Shown here: positions 8,555-17,455 of the stretch, piece after piece | How positions within the stretch are numbered: position 1 is the first letter of the stretch | Layout: every line of letters begins with the position of its first letter | Source: Alkalihalobacillus deserti | GTDB lineage: Bacteria; Bacillota; Bacilli; Bacillales; Bacillaceae_D | Length of the DNA stretch: 64,000 nt | Direction: 5' to 3' | Assembly (NCBI RefSeq): GCF_020734105.1 | Contig: NZ_JAJAFR010000011.1 | Location: 1 to 64,000 of the forward strand | Notes under the pieces: generated by a model | Database searches by the model: none | What the model saw: the letters and a program-made list of their open reading frames with translations, nothing else | What the model was told of the DNA's origin: nothing | Program-made: the position numbers and the translations under genes

Positions 8555-9398
8555 TGGTTAACTCCTCCCTTAAAAAGTTTTCTAAAGCAATATCCCATGC
8601 TCGAGGTATCTCTAAACCTACATTTTGTAATTGTTGATGACTCATGACAGAATACGAAGGTCGTAAAGCTTTCGAACCAAACTTTTCTGTGGTTGTTGGT
8701 CGTATAAGATTTGAGTCATAGCCAGCATAATTAAAGATCTTTTTTGCGAAATTATACCAGCTGCAATACCCTGCATTACTAACATGATAAGTTCCATCCG
8801 GCTTATCAATTAACTTTAGTAGATAATCTACAAGGTCGTTTACGTATGTGGGACTACCGATTTGATCATTAACTACATTGATCGGTTGACCTTTTTTCGC
8901 TAAACGTAACATCGTTTTAACAAAATTATTCCCATAATGGCCGTATAGCCAAGAAGTACGCACAATCGTACAGTTTTCTGTATTTTTATTTACTAACTTT
9001 TCTCCAAGCCATTTACTCAGCCCATACGTACTTAAAGGATTAGGTTCATCACCTATCTGATAAGGTTCATTTTTACTTCCATCAAAAACGAAATCACTAC
9101 TAATATATATTAATTTTGCTCCTATAAGATTTGCTGCATTTGCTACACATGAGGCTCCTAAAGCATTAACCTCAAATGCTTTCTTCTTTTCTATTTCGCA
9201 CTGATCGACAGCCGTATATGCCGCTGCATGAATGATACAATCTGGTTTTAAAAACTTAATTGTTTCCTTCACAAGACTCGAGTTTGTTATATTTAACTCA
9301 ACCCTGCCTAATGATGTCACTTTAAAATCGTCTTTCGCTTGTTTCGTTATTTCTTTTCCCAACTGACCAGCGGCCCCTGTTATCAAAAGGTGCTTCAT
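8547..9398 (-). CDS. spsK: dTDP-4-dehydrorhamnose reductase, SpsK-like
   Basis: Last step of dTDP-L-rhamnose synthesis, NAD(P)H-dependent reduction of the 4-keto group. 283 residues with GAAGQLGKE at the N-terminus, HAAAYTAVDQCE near 56, SSDFVFDG near 100, the catalytic YGLSK near 124 and VRTSWLYG near 145. It sits between spsJ (11-base gap) and spsL (overlapping). Confidence 0.92.
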   Translation of the reverse strand: MKHLLITGAAGQLGKEITKQAKDDFKVTSLGRVELNITNSSLVKETIKFLKPDCIIHAAAYTAVDQCEIEKKKAFEVNALGASCVANAANLIGAKLIYISSDFVFDGSKNEPYQIGDEPNPLSTYGLSKWLGEKLVNKNTENCTIVRTSWLYGHYGNNFVKTMLRLAKKGQPINVVNDQIGSPTYVNDLVDYLLKLIDKPDGTYHVSNAGYCSWYNFAKKIFNYAGYDSNLIRPTTTEKFGSKALRPSYSVMSHQQLQNVGLEIPRAWDIALENFLREELTSD

Positions 9399-9409
9399 CT
9401 TCGTCCTCC

Positions 9410-10372
9410 TTAACTTGTGCCATCTTTGAATTGTGTTTTATACCATTCAATTGTACGGACAAGTCCTTCATCAAAAGAGATGACCGGTTTCCAACCAAGT
9501 TCTTTATGAATCTTTGCCCAATTAATACCATAACGTCGGTCATGACCTTGTCTGTCTTTGACGTGACAAATCAAATTACAATTTTTACCTAAATAATCTA
9601 AAATGCGTTTTGCCACATCAAGATTAGAACGCTCATTTCCTCCACCAATATTGTATATTTCTCCGGCCTCTCCATGATCTAGCACCTTAGAAAGAGCTCG
9701 ACAATGATCTGTCACAAACAACCAGTCTCTTATTTGTAAACCGTCTCCATAGACTGGAACTTTTTCATTATTAACAGCTCTTGCTATTATTTTTGGTATA
9801 AACTTTTCTTCGTCTTGTCTCGGACCGTAGTTATTACTGCAGCGTATTGTGATAACAGGAGCTTGATATGTTTTATAAAATGAACGAACTAATAAATCAG
9901 CCCCAGCTTTACTAGCAGAATATGGATTATTTGCTGCAAGCGGTGATTGTTCAGTAAACGGTAAATCATCCTTATCTAATGAACCGTACACTTCATCAGT
10001 TGAAATATAAATCATCTTTTTGGCACGACCTTCGATCAAGGCTAAAAGCAGATAATTGGTTCCAATAATATTTGTATTTAAAAAAACACTTGGATTTTCA
10101 ATACTTCTGTCAACATGTGATTCAGCTGCAAAATGAACAATTGCATCGTAAGTACGATCAAACACTTTAGTTAATTGCTCTTTATTTGATATATCAACAG
10201 AAAAGAATCGGTAGTTTTCGTGATTTTCAAACTCTGCCATGTTCTCAAATTTACCTGCATACGTCATGGAATCTATATTGGTCACATACGAACTAGAAGT
10301 TTGTAATAAATGATGAATGAAGTTTGAACCGATAAACCCAGCCCCTCCAGTAACAAGTATTTGTTTTATCAT
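9410..10372 (-). CDS. spsJ: dTDP-glucose 4,6-dehydratase, SpsJ-like
   Basis: Second step of dTDP-L-rhamnose synthesis, forming dTDP-4-keto-6-deoxyglucose. 320 residues with TGGAGFIGSNF at the N-terminus, HFAAESHVDRSI near 80, STDEVYGSL near 125, the catalytic YSASK near 150 and RCSNNYGPRQ near 178. The start overlaps the stop of spsI by four bases (ATGA), indicating coupled translation. Confidence 0.93.
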   Translation of the reverse strand: MIKQILVTGGAGFIGSNFIHHLLQTSSSYVTNIDSMTYAGKFENMAEFENHENYRFFSVDISNKEQLTKVFDRTYDAIVHFAAESHVDRSIENPSVFLNTNIIGTNYLLLALIEGRAKKMIYISTDEVYGSLDKDDLPFTEQSPLAANNPYSASKAGADLLVRSFYKTYQAPVITIRCSNNYGPRQDEEKFIPKIIARAVNNEKVPVYGDGLQIRDWLFVTDHCRALSKVLDHGEAGEIYNIGGGNERSNLDVAKRILDYLGKNCNLICHVKDRQGHDRRYGINWAKIHKELGWKPVISFDEGLVRTIEWYKTQFKDGTS

Positions 10373-11112
10373 AATGCCCTCCTAACATCCTCTTTTTTTG
10401 AGAACACAAAACAATTTGCTTTAAACAGAGAATCATGGGTTCCTGCATCGATCCACCAATTATCTAATATGTCATAACCCATCTTTTCTTCATTCACATA
10501 AAAATTATTCACATCAGTAATCTCTAATTCTCCGCGCTTTGACGGAGTAATTCTCTCAATATATGAAAAAACTGATTTATCATACATATAAATACCTGTT
10601 ACACAATAAGCTGGTTCTTCTATATTTGGTTTTTCAAGAAGCTTAGTAACTTTTTTCGTTTCCTCATTTATTAAAGCAACACCGTACCTCTTGGGTTCAG
10701 CTACTTCTTTTAATAATATAAATGCACCTTGCTTCTGCTTCATAAATTGCTGAACAAATGGGGTTAACTTATCTTCAAATAAGTTATCTCCTAATAAAAC
10801 AAGAAATTTCTCATCTCCTACAAAGTCTTTAGCCAGTGATAATGCATCTGCAATACCGCTAGCCTGCTCTTGTGTAGCAAATTTTAGACAAACTCCAAAC
10901 TCTTTGCCCTCTCCTAACAATTCGATAAATGAACTTAAATGCTCTCTGGATGTTAAAATGAGTATCTCCCTTATACCTACCTCCTTTGCTTTGAAAATTG
11001 ACCAATAAATCATCGGATATTGACCAACTGGTAACAAATGTTTATTTATAATTCGAGTAATAGGTGATAAACGTGACCCAGTTCCGCCTGCAAGAATGAC
11101 AGCTTTTCTCAT
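10369..11112 (-). CDS. spsI: Glucose-1-phosphate thymidylyltransferase, short SpsI type
   Basis: Activates glucose-1-phosphate with dTTP. The signature KAVILAGGTGSRLSPITR lies at the very N-terminus and LLGDNLFED near residue 106 carries a metal ligand. ATG at 11112 is preferred over one seven codons upstream because AGGAGTG is correctly placed. The resulting 247 residues match the short SpsI form rather than ~290-residue RmlA. It leads the four-gene rhamnose operon and follows yjcA, so expression in the mother cell during sporulation is likely, although no promoter was identified. Confidence 0.92.
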   Translation of the reverse strand: MRKAVILAGGTGSRLSPITRIINKHLLPVGQYPMIYWSIFKAKEVGIREILILTSREHLSSFIELLGEGKEFGVCLKFATQEQASGIADALSLAKDFVGDEKFLVLLGDNLFEDKLTPFVQQFMKQKQGAFILLKEVAEPKRYGVALINEETKKVTKLLEKPNIEEPAYCVTGIYMYDKSVFSYIERITPSKRGELEITDVNNFYVNEEKMGYDILDNWWIDAGTHDSLFKANCFVFSKKEDVRRAL

Positions 11113-11145
11113 CTTTTCACTCCTAGCTAACATAAAAATTTAATG

Positions 11146-11508
11146 CTAAGACAATCGTTGAACAATCGTTTCGATTATGGAAGCAGCTGCTGCAACAGCG
11201 AAAACAATAATGATAGGTATAAAATATGATGGAAGTACCCAATATCCACCTAATAACAATATCGTGCTCCACATACCTGTACACCAATAACAGCTTAGTA
11301 ATTCTCCTACCCAGCGTCTAAAACCACTTCCTTTTATATTTAAATAAATTTCATAGGTCCCATCTTGCAATTGTTCTTCTTTCTCCTCAAGAAAAGGGTT
11401 ACGAATCCAATGCGTTATTCGATCGAATAAGATTAAACGAGTTAAACGAAAACTAGCTAATATCAGTAATAACAAATGAAAAACATCAATCGACAATGTC
11501 CTCCCCAC
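11146..11508 (-). CDS. yjcA: DUF1360 sporulation protein, YjcA-like
   Basis: A 120-residue membrane protein with a hydrophobic segment at residues ~9-28, a soluble middle containing LSCYWCTGMW with a CxxC pair, and two hydrophobic stretches near the C-terminus. This pattern fits DUF1360, which includes the sigma-E-dependent sporulation protein YjcA of B. subtilis. It lies 33 bases upstream of spsI in the same direction, which supports a sporulation role for the sugar operon. The biochemical role is unknown. Confidence 0.72.
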   Translation of the reverse strand: MGRTLSIDVFHLLLLILASFRLTRLILFDRITHWIRNPFLEEKEEQLQDGTYEIYLNIKGSGFRRWVGELLSCYWCTGMWSTILLLGGYWVLPSYFIPIIIVFAVAAAASIIETIVQRLS

Positions 11509-11611
11509 CTTTTGCTATTATTCATTTTCTATATACTGTATGTGTTTCGCAAAAAATCGGCACAAAAAAAGTATCGTAATTAAAAAGTTTTCCTTTACAC
11601 ACTTACGCCAA

Positions 11612-11642
11612 AAAAGCAAAAGGAATGAATTCTTTTGCTTTT
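11612..11642. terminator. Hairpin between yjcA and the phage helicase remnant
   Basis: AAAAGCAAAAG pairs perfectly with CTTTTGCTTTT across nine bases and T-runs flank it, so it could work in either direction. It probably closes transcription from the helicase pseudogene. Confidence 0.5.
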
Positions 11643-11820
11643 CTATAAGGAGAAAGTTACTAACTAATCCTTATTCATATTTCACTTTCATTTACAAATG
11701 AATAATTAAAAAATCGCGGAATCGAGCTAGTTTCTACTCAACTCAGTAAAAACTATAGTGACTCGGCTGTTTACGTATATTACTCTGTCAGAGGCTCTTG
11801 CTGAACCACCGTGTTTATTC

Positions 11821-13089
11821 TTAAATTTGGTTATTCAAATATCTTTCTAATAACGTCCTCATCCGTATAGATGGGTAAACATTTATTGGCTGGCTAGCAC
11901 CAACACGACTATGAAAAAGCCATTGAAGAAGTTCGGACAACGCGTATAACTCACTATTTACTTTTACACCTTGTTCACTAAAGATATGTTTCGTCACTGG
12001 ATTTACGTAAACGTTGGCAAGGTAAATACAAGTACTATTGTGCTGATACTCGTTCGTTACATGTGTATTTAAGTTTACGAAACGATCTTTTAACCCCCGT
12101 GGAGTTATTTTATCTTTAAAAGATTTAAATGTAGTCCACATTACTTCCTCAGTCTGTACCCTACATTTTTCACGGTAAAAATGATAACTGCAATCACGAA
12201 TTACTTTTTTTATACTAGGGCTATTATCTTTTCTCTTTAAATCAGTAACGCTAAAGGAATTTATTTTGTTACCAATTTTATTCATATCTTTCCTATCCGT
12301 TTTTCTCGGATAATAAATATTAATTATTTCTTTCAGCAAGGAACGATCCTCCTGATCATAGGAAATGAATTCAACTAATTTAAAATCGTTGTCTTCATTT
12401 GTAACTGAATGCTTGTTAACTCAATCCATACAGGTCAAAGTAAGCACGCTGTATTTGTCCATCAAGCATGTATGTAAAATAAAAACGTCATCAAAATTTT
12501 TCAGTACCTCTATCGGAAATGTCCAATACATAAGCACTGGTTCACTTTCTTCATCTTTATACAACATAAGATTTCCTGAGTTTGCCAAATTTTTGATTTG
12601 CTCAAAAGAGCCTTCGCTGTAATCAGTTTTCTTCCAGTGAACGTTTCCTTTTCCACTCACCTCAATAACCTCGTTCTCTAAGAGTATTTTTAAATCGTCC
12701 CATGAAATATCAACTTCTTCAATTACGTTCTTAACTTCATCGAGTATTAATGTGTAGTGCTCCATTTCTAATAACTCAAAAAGTTCACAATCTATACATT
12801 TAAAAGGTTCAACAGTTGAGATAATATTCTCACCGTCTGCAATTAAACGTTTAATATCACCCAGCTTAATTTCACCTTTTGGATCAACTTCTAGTTGCTT
12901 GAATTCGCGGTTAACCGAAAGCATAATTCTTTCTACCTCGTTTTTAAATGGTGTGATATAAATAAACTTTTTGTATGTTGGTGCTTTCTTCATGTATTGA
13001 ATAGCCCAACTCGTTTTACCACTACTTATAATTGAATCAACAACAGTAACTTTCATTTTGCTCGAATCTTGGTAAACCATTATAATCAC
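11821..13089 (-). pseudogene. Phage-type DEAD-like helicase with two compensating frameshifts
   Basis: Two frames of 222 and 172 residues are parts of one ~420-residue protein. The first has a Walker A-like SIISSGKTSWA near residue 20 and a Walker B-like LILDEVKNV near 115. The second contains THVTNEYQHNSTC and NSELYALSELLQW, as in phage DNA helicases. Both halves share a frame, but between ~12470 and ~12418 the sense frame shifts: the alternative reading continues as TYMLDGQIQRAYFDLYGLS, then returns. One lost and one gained base would explain this and create the TGA at 12421. Sequencing error is the alternative. Probably a prophage remnant. Confidence 0.7.
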
Positions 13090-13831
13090 CTTCTTTTGAA
13101 CCTCTTAACATACAAACTATCCCTTCACCTAATACCTATTATTTGTATCTTCTAGTGTATGCCCTATTCCTTGTAGAGTGTTCAAAATATTCAACGTTTT
13201 TTTCTAACCTAAATACGTTAAATTGGCTAATATCCTTCTGCTTTTCAGGAATAATTTTAAAAGAGCCTTTCATTCTTGTTAGGATTAAGTCTAACCAAAA
13301 GTTGGAGTTTTCAACTTTTAAACGTCCCGACATTTTTTAGATTAACATAACGATTGGAGGCAGTTTTTAACTAGTTGAAATGGTGAAATTAGTATCCGTT
13401 TAGTGGATAATCGCTCTTATAAAAAAAGATTTTTGGTATCTTAAGGGTCTGTTGCAGCAGAATACCGAATGTTAGATTTATAGAAAGTACTGCTAATTTA
13501 ACTAAAAAAACAGGCAACCGCTTATTATCGGTCAATGCCTCTTAATGGAAGCTTATTCAGAAAGATTTGTTCACAAGTTTTATAAGCAATGGATAAGTAA
13601 GATAGTTAAAAGGAAAAAGAAATGGTTGTGGAAACAACATCCATTTCTTAAATAAACGATACTGTTACTCCCCTTCCAATCTTTTTCAAACACACATCTC
13701 CTTTAAACACAATGGTGTCTTTTCCCCAAAGATCTTATCAAATGTTTATAGTGAACTTTTAAAGGTAATATAAATAAAGAGTAATTTACGTCTTTCTGCT
13801 ATTGTAAAGCTGATCTGTTAGGAGGACTTTA
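13090..13831. other. Gap between phage remnant and mscS
   Basis: Two overlapping ~65-codon frames on opposite strands (13139-13340) lack ribosome sites and recognised relatives. An imperfect hairpin lies at about 13619-13652 (GAAATGG pairing with CCATTTC). No gene is supported. Confidence 0.3.
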
Positions 13832-14740
13832 ATGGAAGATAGTATTGTGGCATTAATGTCTAATCTATTATTAACGAACGTAGTAATTGTTTTAATCGGG
13901 ATCACATTTATTGTTGTCATTATAAAATTGTTGCAAAAAAGTACTAGTCGTTATGTGAAAGATCACGATAATCGCTATAAAACAAGAAAAATGATCAATG
14001 TCCTTGGCTATATCATCGCACTTATTTTTATTGCAATTGTTTATAATGACCAGCTTGGTGGGATCACAGTAGTACTTGGTGTAGCAAGTGCAGGTATAGC
14101 CTTTGCCTTGCAAGAAGTAATTATCAGTATCGCCGGGTGGATTTCCATTTTAGTAGGAAATATTTTTAAGACAGGCGATCGCATAAAAATGGGCGGCATT
14201 AAAGGAGATGTAATTGATCTTGGTATTTTACGAACAACAATAATGGAAGTAAATGAATGGGTAGATGGAGATTTATATAACGGTCGAATAGTTAGAGTAG
14301 CAAATAGCTTTGTTTTCAAAGAGCCTGTCTACAATTATTCAAATGAATTTCCATTCCTTTGGGATGAAATAAAAATTCCGATAAAATATGGTAGCAACTA
14401 CAAAGCAGCAAAAGAAATTGTTTCAAAAGTTGGGCTAGAGATTACAGGTGATTATGCCAACAACGCTAGTCAGCATTGGAATGAAATGGTGAAAAATTTT
14501 TTAATTGAGGATGCTAGTACACAACCAATGGTCACCCTTATTGCAAATGACAATTGGGTCGAATATACACTTCGATATGTAACACACTACCGAGCACGTA
14601 GAACAACGAAAGACTTGTTATTCACAAAAATTTTAGAGGAGATAGATAATGCACCAGAAAAAATTCAATTTGCTTCAGCTACGTTTGATTTAGTGGACAT
14701 ACCAACTGTTGATGTTAATCTCAAAGGCAATAATAAGTAA
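13832..14740 (+). CDS. MscS-family mechanosensitive channel
   Basis: A 302-residue inner-membrane channel that opens under membrane tension to release solutes during hypo-osmotic shock. Hydrophobic segments lie at residues ~12-32 and ~50-68. The pore helix with small residues (GVASAGIAFALQEVI) is near 78, followed by the beta domain FKTGDRIKMGGIKGDV near 112. The cytoplasmic part is shorter and lacks the long C-terminal barrel of some family members. AGGAGG precedes the ATG. It is a single-gene unit facing right. Confidence 0.88.
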   Translation: MEDSIVALMSNLLLTNVVIVLIGITFIVVIIKLLQKSTSRYVKDHDNRYKTRKMINVLGYIIALIFIAIVYNDQLGGITVVLGVASAGIAFALQEVIISIAGWISILVGNIFKTGDRIKMGGIKGDVIDLGILRTTIMEVNEWVDGDLYNGRIVRVANSFVFKEPVYNYSNEFPFLWDEIKIPIKYGSNYKAAKEIVSKVGLEITGDYANNASQHWNEMVKNFLIEDASTQPMVTLIANDNWVEYTLRYVTHYRARRTTKDLLFTKILEEIDNAPEKIQFASATFDLVDIPTVDVNLKGNNK

Positions 14741-14949
14741 TGTATATCTACCGTAGTTATGGAAAAAAGAAAATCCACTAAAACCTATCCTTTACTACAA
14801 ACACATCCATATAATCTACCAATCTATCCTTACAATTCTGAATCTTAAGAACACGAGATTTTCAAGAAAAGGGATACTCAACTGTCCCTTTTCTTAAATT
14901 ATTTCAAATCCCTCTTTGAAATAAAAAAAGGTTCTCCTCACATTGTTAT
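14741..14949. other. Intergenic stretch after mscS
   Basis: No gene is recognised. The DNA is AT-rich and leads directly into the CDF transporter remnant. Confidence 0.3.
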
Positions 14950-15058
14950 CTGAAAGAGAGCGGAGGACGTTTGCTTCTCCTCACTGCATTTATTATTAGC
15001 TTTGTATTAGAGTTTTTTGTTCTTTACAAAGCAATGAAATATGACATACATTCTAAAT
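14950..15058 (+). pseudogene. Fragment of a CDF cation transporter gene
   Basis: About 105 bases closely match the middle of the intact CDF gene at 27292-28263. The translation reads LLLLTAFIISFVLEFFVLY, corresponding to LLLLTVFIVGVILEFFVLY in the intact protein, and then ends in TAA. Everything before and after is missing. With the DUF3900-like remnant at 16458 it appears to be a decayed copy of the convergent pair at 27292-29389. Confidence 0.75.
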
Positions 15059-15073
15059 AAAATGGTGGTTTCT

Positions 15074-15103
15074 TTTTAAAAAGGCTATCTCTATTAGATA
15101 GCC
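15074..15103 (-). terminator. Terminator for the small gene at 15170
   Basis: On the minus strand GGCTATCT pairs with AGATAGCC around a five-base loop, followed by TTTTT. It begins 67 bases after the stop of the 66-residue frame. Confidence 0.65.
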
Positions 15104-15169
15104 TGAAACTTTTATTTTGCCTTGTTAAATTATTGCACCCATTGCTTCATAACTAAAACCAAGTCTAAA

Positions 15170-15370
15170 TCATTTTTTGTCTAGATATAATACAGGTTTT
15201 GGTATAGTACAGCTTTTATTGTTACTTCTTCCACCAGCTATCACTAGAGAAGTACATGTTTTTGGAAAGAATAAAGACCATGATCCTGCTAAAGGGGTAA
15301 CCGGATTAGTAGGTGGTTGTGACTCTCCTGCATAAGGAATCTCTGACCACCTCAAATAGTTCTTGCTCAA
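15170..15370 (-). CDS. Small hypothetical protein, 66 residues
   Basis: The frame starts at TTG (15370) eight bases after GGGGGTG and is followed by a clear terminator, so it forms a self-contained transcription unit. The product is rich in Pro, Ser and Trp (SEIPYAGESQPPTNPVTP, then AGSWSLFFPKTC) with two cysteines. No signal peptide or membrane helix is evident and no family is recognised. It lies between the two halves of the decayed CDF/DUF3900 copy and may be a recent arrival. Confidence 0.4.
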   Translation of the reverse strand: MSKNYLRWSEIPYAGESQPPTNPVTPLAGSWSLFFPKTCTSLVIAGGRSNNKSCTIPKPVLYLDKK

Positions 15371-15559
15371 AATTATTACACCCCCAGTCCTTAATAACTA
15401 ATTCATATTATGTAAGAAAATAAGATATGATTGGACTCTCTATCATACCTATGTTAAGAAATATATTTTCTAACGCTCTTCCTTCTATGCGTTCTTTAGG
15501 TTAATGTCCACTTAGCAATCTCAATCCATTTTCAATAGTTAGATCGGGGGTTTTATAAG

Positions 15560-16327
15560 TTAATCTTTTTTTAAAGTACCTTCTAGTCGTTTTATTAATC
15601 CATAAGGTCTGACTTTAAATGCTTCATGCGGTATACAATTTCCTTTCATAGCATCTAACACTCTTGGAATGAATTTTCCTCGTGTAATATAAGATAATAC
15701 ATTTGATGAGTCTATTTTCACAAAACGAACATACTGTGTTTCACTTGATGTTTTTAGATTTCCTCCGATATATTCCCCACGAAAAACAATTGAAACTGTA
15801 TTCCCATTTGAATATACACCAGTAACACCATCCAACTTAACTTCAATCCCGGTCTCTTCTAGGATCTCTCTACAGAGGGCAATGTCGAGTGTTTCACCCT
15901 CATCTATTCCGCCCCCAGGAAGTTCCCATGTATCTGATCTCCAATATGTTTTAATTAACAAAGTTTCATTTTTATCGTTTGTAATGTATCCACTAACTGC
16001 AATATTCTGTTTTTGCGGAATATAGTCTCCTGTAGAAGTCAAGAAGTCTTGACGAGTTTCCAAAAAAGGTTTACCTAATTTAAAAAGTTGACTTTGTGCT
16101 TTTTCATGCTTTTCATCTTTTAACACTCGTTTTTCTATTTTTATAAATTCTTCATAACTAGGGTACTCCCACAATGCTAAAATTTCATTTTTGGTATCTG
16201 TTAACCAACATCCAATTAACTTCGCACCATTTTTTATTTGATTAGGTACCAAATATTCATTAAAATAGTCATTAAATTTCGTAACCTTTTCTGGTCTTAT
16301 TTTAAAAGTTTCTCTCCTATAAAACAT
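15560..16327 (-). CDS. Two-domain protein: NIPSNAP/ABM-like domain fused to a Nudix hydrolase
   Basis: The N-terminal ~95 residues (starting FYRRETFKIRPEKVTKFNDY, with ALWEYPSYEEF near 50) look like a NIPSNAP or antibiotic-biosynthesis-monooxygenase alpha/beta barrel half. The C-terminal part is a Nudix domain with a complete GX5EX7REX2EEXGU box starting at GGGIDEGE near residue 138, so it should be able to cleave a nucleoside-diphosphate-linked substrate. The substrate cannot be predicted. It is a single gene with no operon partner. Confidence 0.82.
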   Translation of the reverse strand: MFYRRETFKIRPEKVTKFNDYFNEYLVPNQIKNGAKLIGCWLTDTKNEILALWEYPSYEEFIKIEKRVLKDEKHEKAQSQLFKLGKPFLETRQDFLTSTGDYIPQKQNIAVSGYITNDKNETLLIKTYWRSDTWELPGGGIDEGETLDIALCREILEETGIEVKLDGVTGVYSNGNTVSIVFRGEYIGGNLKTSSETQYVRFVKIDSSNVLSYITRGKFIPRVLDAMKGNCIPHEAFKVRPYGLIKRLEGTLKKD

Positions 16328-16457
16328 ATCTTTCCTCTCTTCACAAATTAGTATAAATGAGTTACTACATTATACTTATACAAACTTCAATAAGTTACAA
16401 ATTTTCATTAGTTTTAGTCGTCATAATACAGCCTAAAAACTAATAGTAAAGCCTTTT

Positions 16458-16983
16458 CTACCTTCCAATCTTCTTCAACACCTCATCCAAAGGCTCAGGC
16501 TTCAAAAACTCCACAGGCGAACCCCCCTTCTCAAACGTAAACGCATCCCCTTCAATCACGATCACATATCTTCCGTTCACCTTAGCAATATGCAGTGATT
16601 CACCGAAATCAGAAAACATCGCCTTCCATCAATATGGTCAAGCTTCAGCTTCAATGGTAACTCTGGCTGATGCTCCACAATCGGTGCAGATGCTTCTACG
16701 ACTTGCTCTGGTGTCCATTTTTCTTGCATTTCACGTACAGGGGTGTTCGACCAAGACTCAATGTATTCTTCTTCTTGTTGACGTTCTGGACTTTCCTCTT
16801 GATACGTTTCCGCAATGTGCTGCTGAGCAATTTGCATCACTTGCGTTTTGACGATTTCAGGCATCGACTGGTGATATTCGACGAATTTTAAGAAGTCTTC
16901 GAAGTAACGGGCGTGAGAGGATTGATGAACCTTGAGCTCCCATTCCTCTGTCATTCCTTCTTCACGCATATAGGGGTAAGGAA
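16458..16983 (-). pseudogene. Truncated, frameshifted copy of the DUF3900-like gene
   Basis: Nearly identical to the 3' half of the intact gene at 28331-29389. The translated remnant includes EEGMTEEWELKVHQSSHARY and later EKWTPEQVVEASAPIVEHQP. Homology stops abruptly near 16983, so the 5' half is gone. Near 16626 one base is missing (CTTCCATC here, CTTCACATC in the intact copy), which throws the last ~55 codons out of frame. Confidence 0.85.
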
Positions 16984-17002
16984 AAAACCTCAGTACTAGA
17001 TC

Positions 17003-17431
17003 TCAACACTTGTGTTCAATAAATGGTAAAGGTCTATTGACTAATGAGCGTGATAAATGTTGAATAGCACAAAAGCAATTAAAATCAACATCTACAGAAA
17101 ATGGAGTTTTCTCTAGACGAAAAGTTTCACATATAGTGTTTGCTAAGCAACCATTTTCATCGATCGGTCTAAGCATTAGCAATTTTCCACAACCTGATGA
17201 TTTACCAAACTCAATTATTTTGAAAATATTTGTTTTGAAACATCCATAGCAGTCATTTTGCAAATCTCCAATGTTCCCAAACGCTTCAAAAGGTTTTAAG
17301 TTTTTATTTAGTAAGATAATTGGAATAGTAATGTTACAGGAACAATATTTATGTTTTTTTTGAACTCTGTCTATCTTAAGTGCAGTCTTTAAAATACAAT
17401 TAGACGACTTTAGACATTCTTCTTCGTACAC
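17003..17431 (-). CDS. CotZ/CotY/ExsY-family spore coat protein
   Basis: A Cys-rich protein of 142 residues (11 or more cysteines). IPIILLNKNLKPFEAFG near residue 35 matches the IPF-LY--KPF-FG region of CotY/CotZ, ECYGCFKT-like spacing follows, and VDVDFNCFCAIQHL near 115 is the typical C-terminal signature. The family builds the disulfide-crosslinked crust or exosporium shell. The start is GTG at 17431. It lies 24 bases after the YheC/D-like gene and is the last gene of cassette A; cassette B has no counterpart. Which of CotY, CotZ or ExsY it corresponds to is undecided. Confidence 0.72.
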   Translation of the reverse strand: MYEEECLKSSNCILKTALKIDRVQKKHKYCSCNITIPIILLNKNLKPFEAFGNIGDLQNDCYGCFKTNIFKIIEFGKSSGCGKLLMLRPIDENGCLANTICETFRLEKTPFSVDVDFNCFCAIQHLSRSLVNRPLPFIEHKC

Positions 17432-17455
17432 AGTTCATTCCACCCTTCTTTTGTC

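Noticed and set aside
13139-13340. Two overlapping ~65-codon frames on opposite strands
   Set aside because: Mutual shadows without ribosome sites or recognisable sequence.
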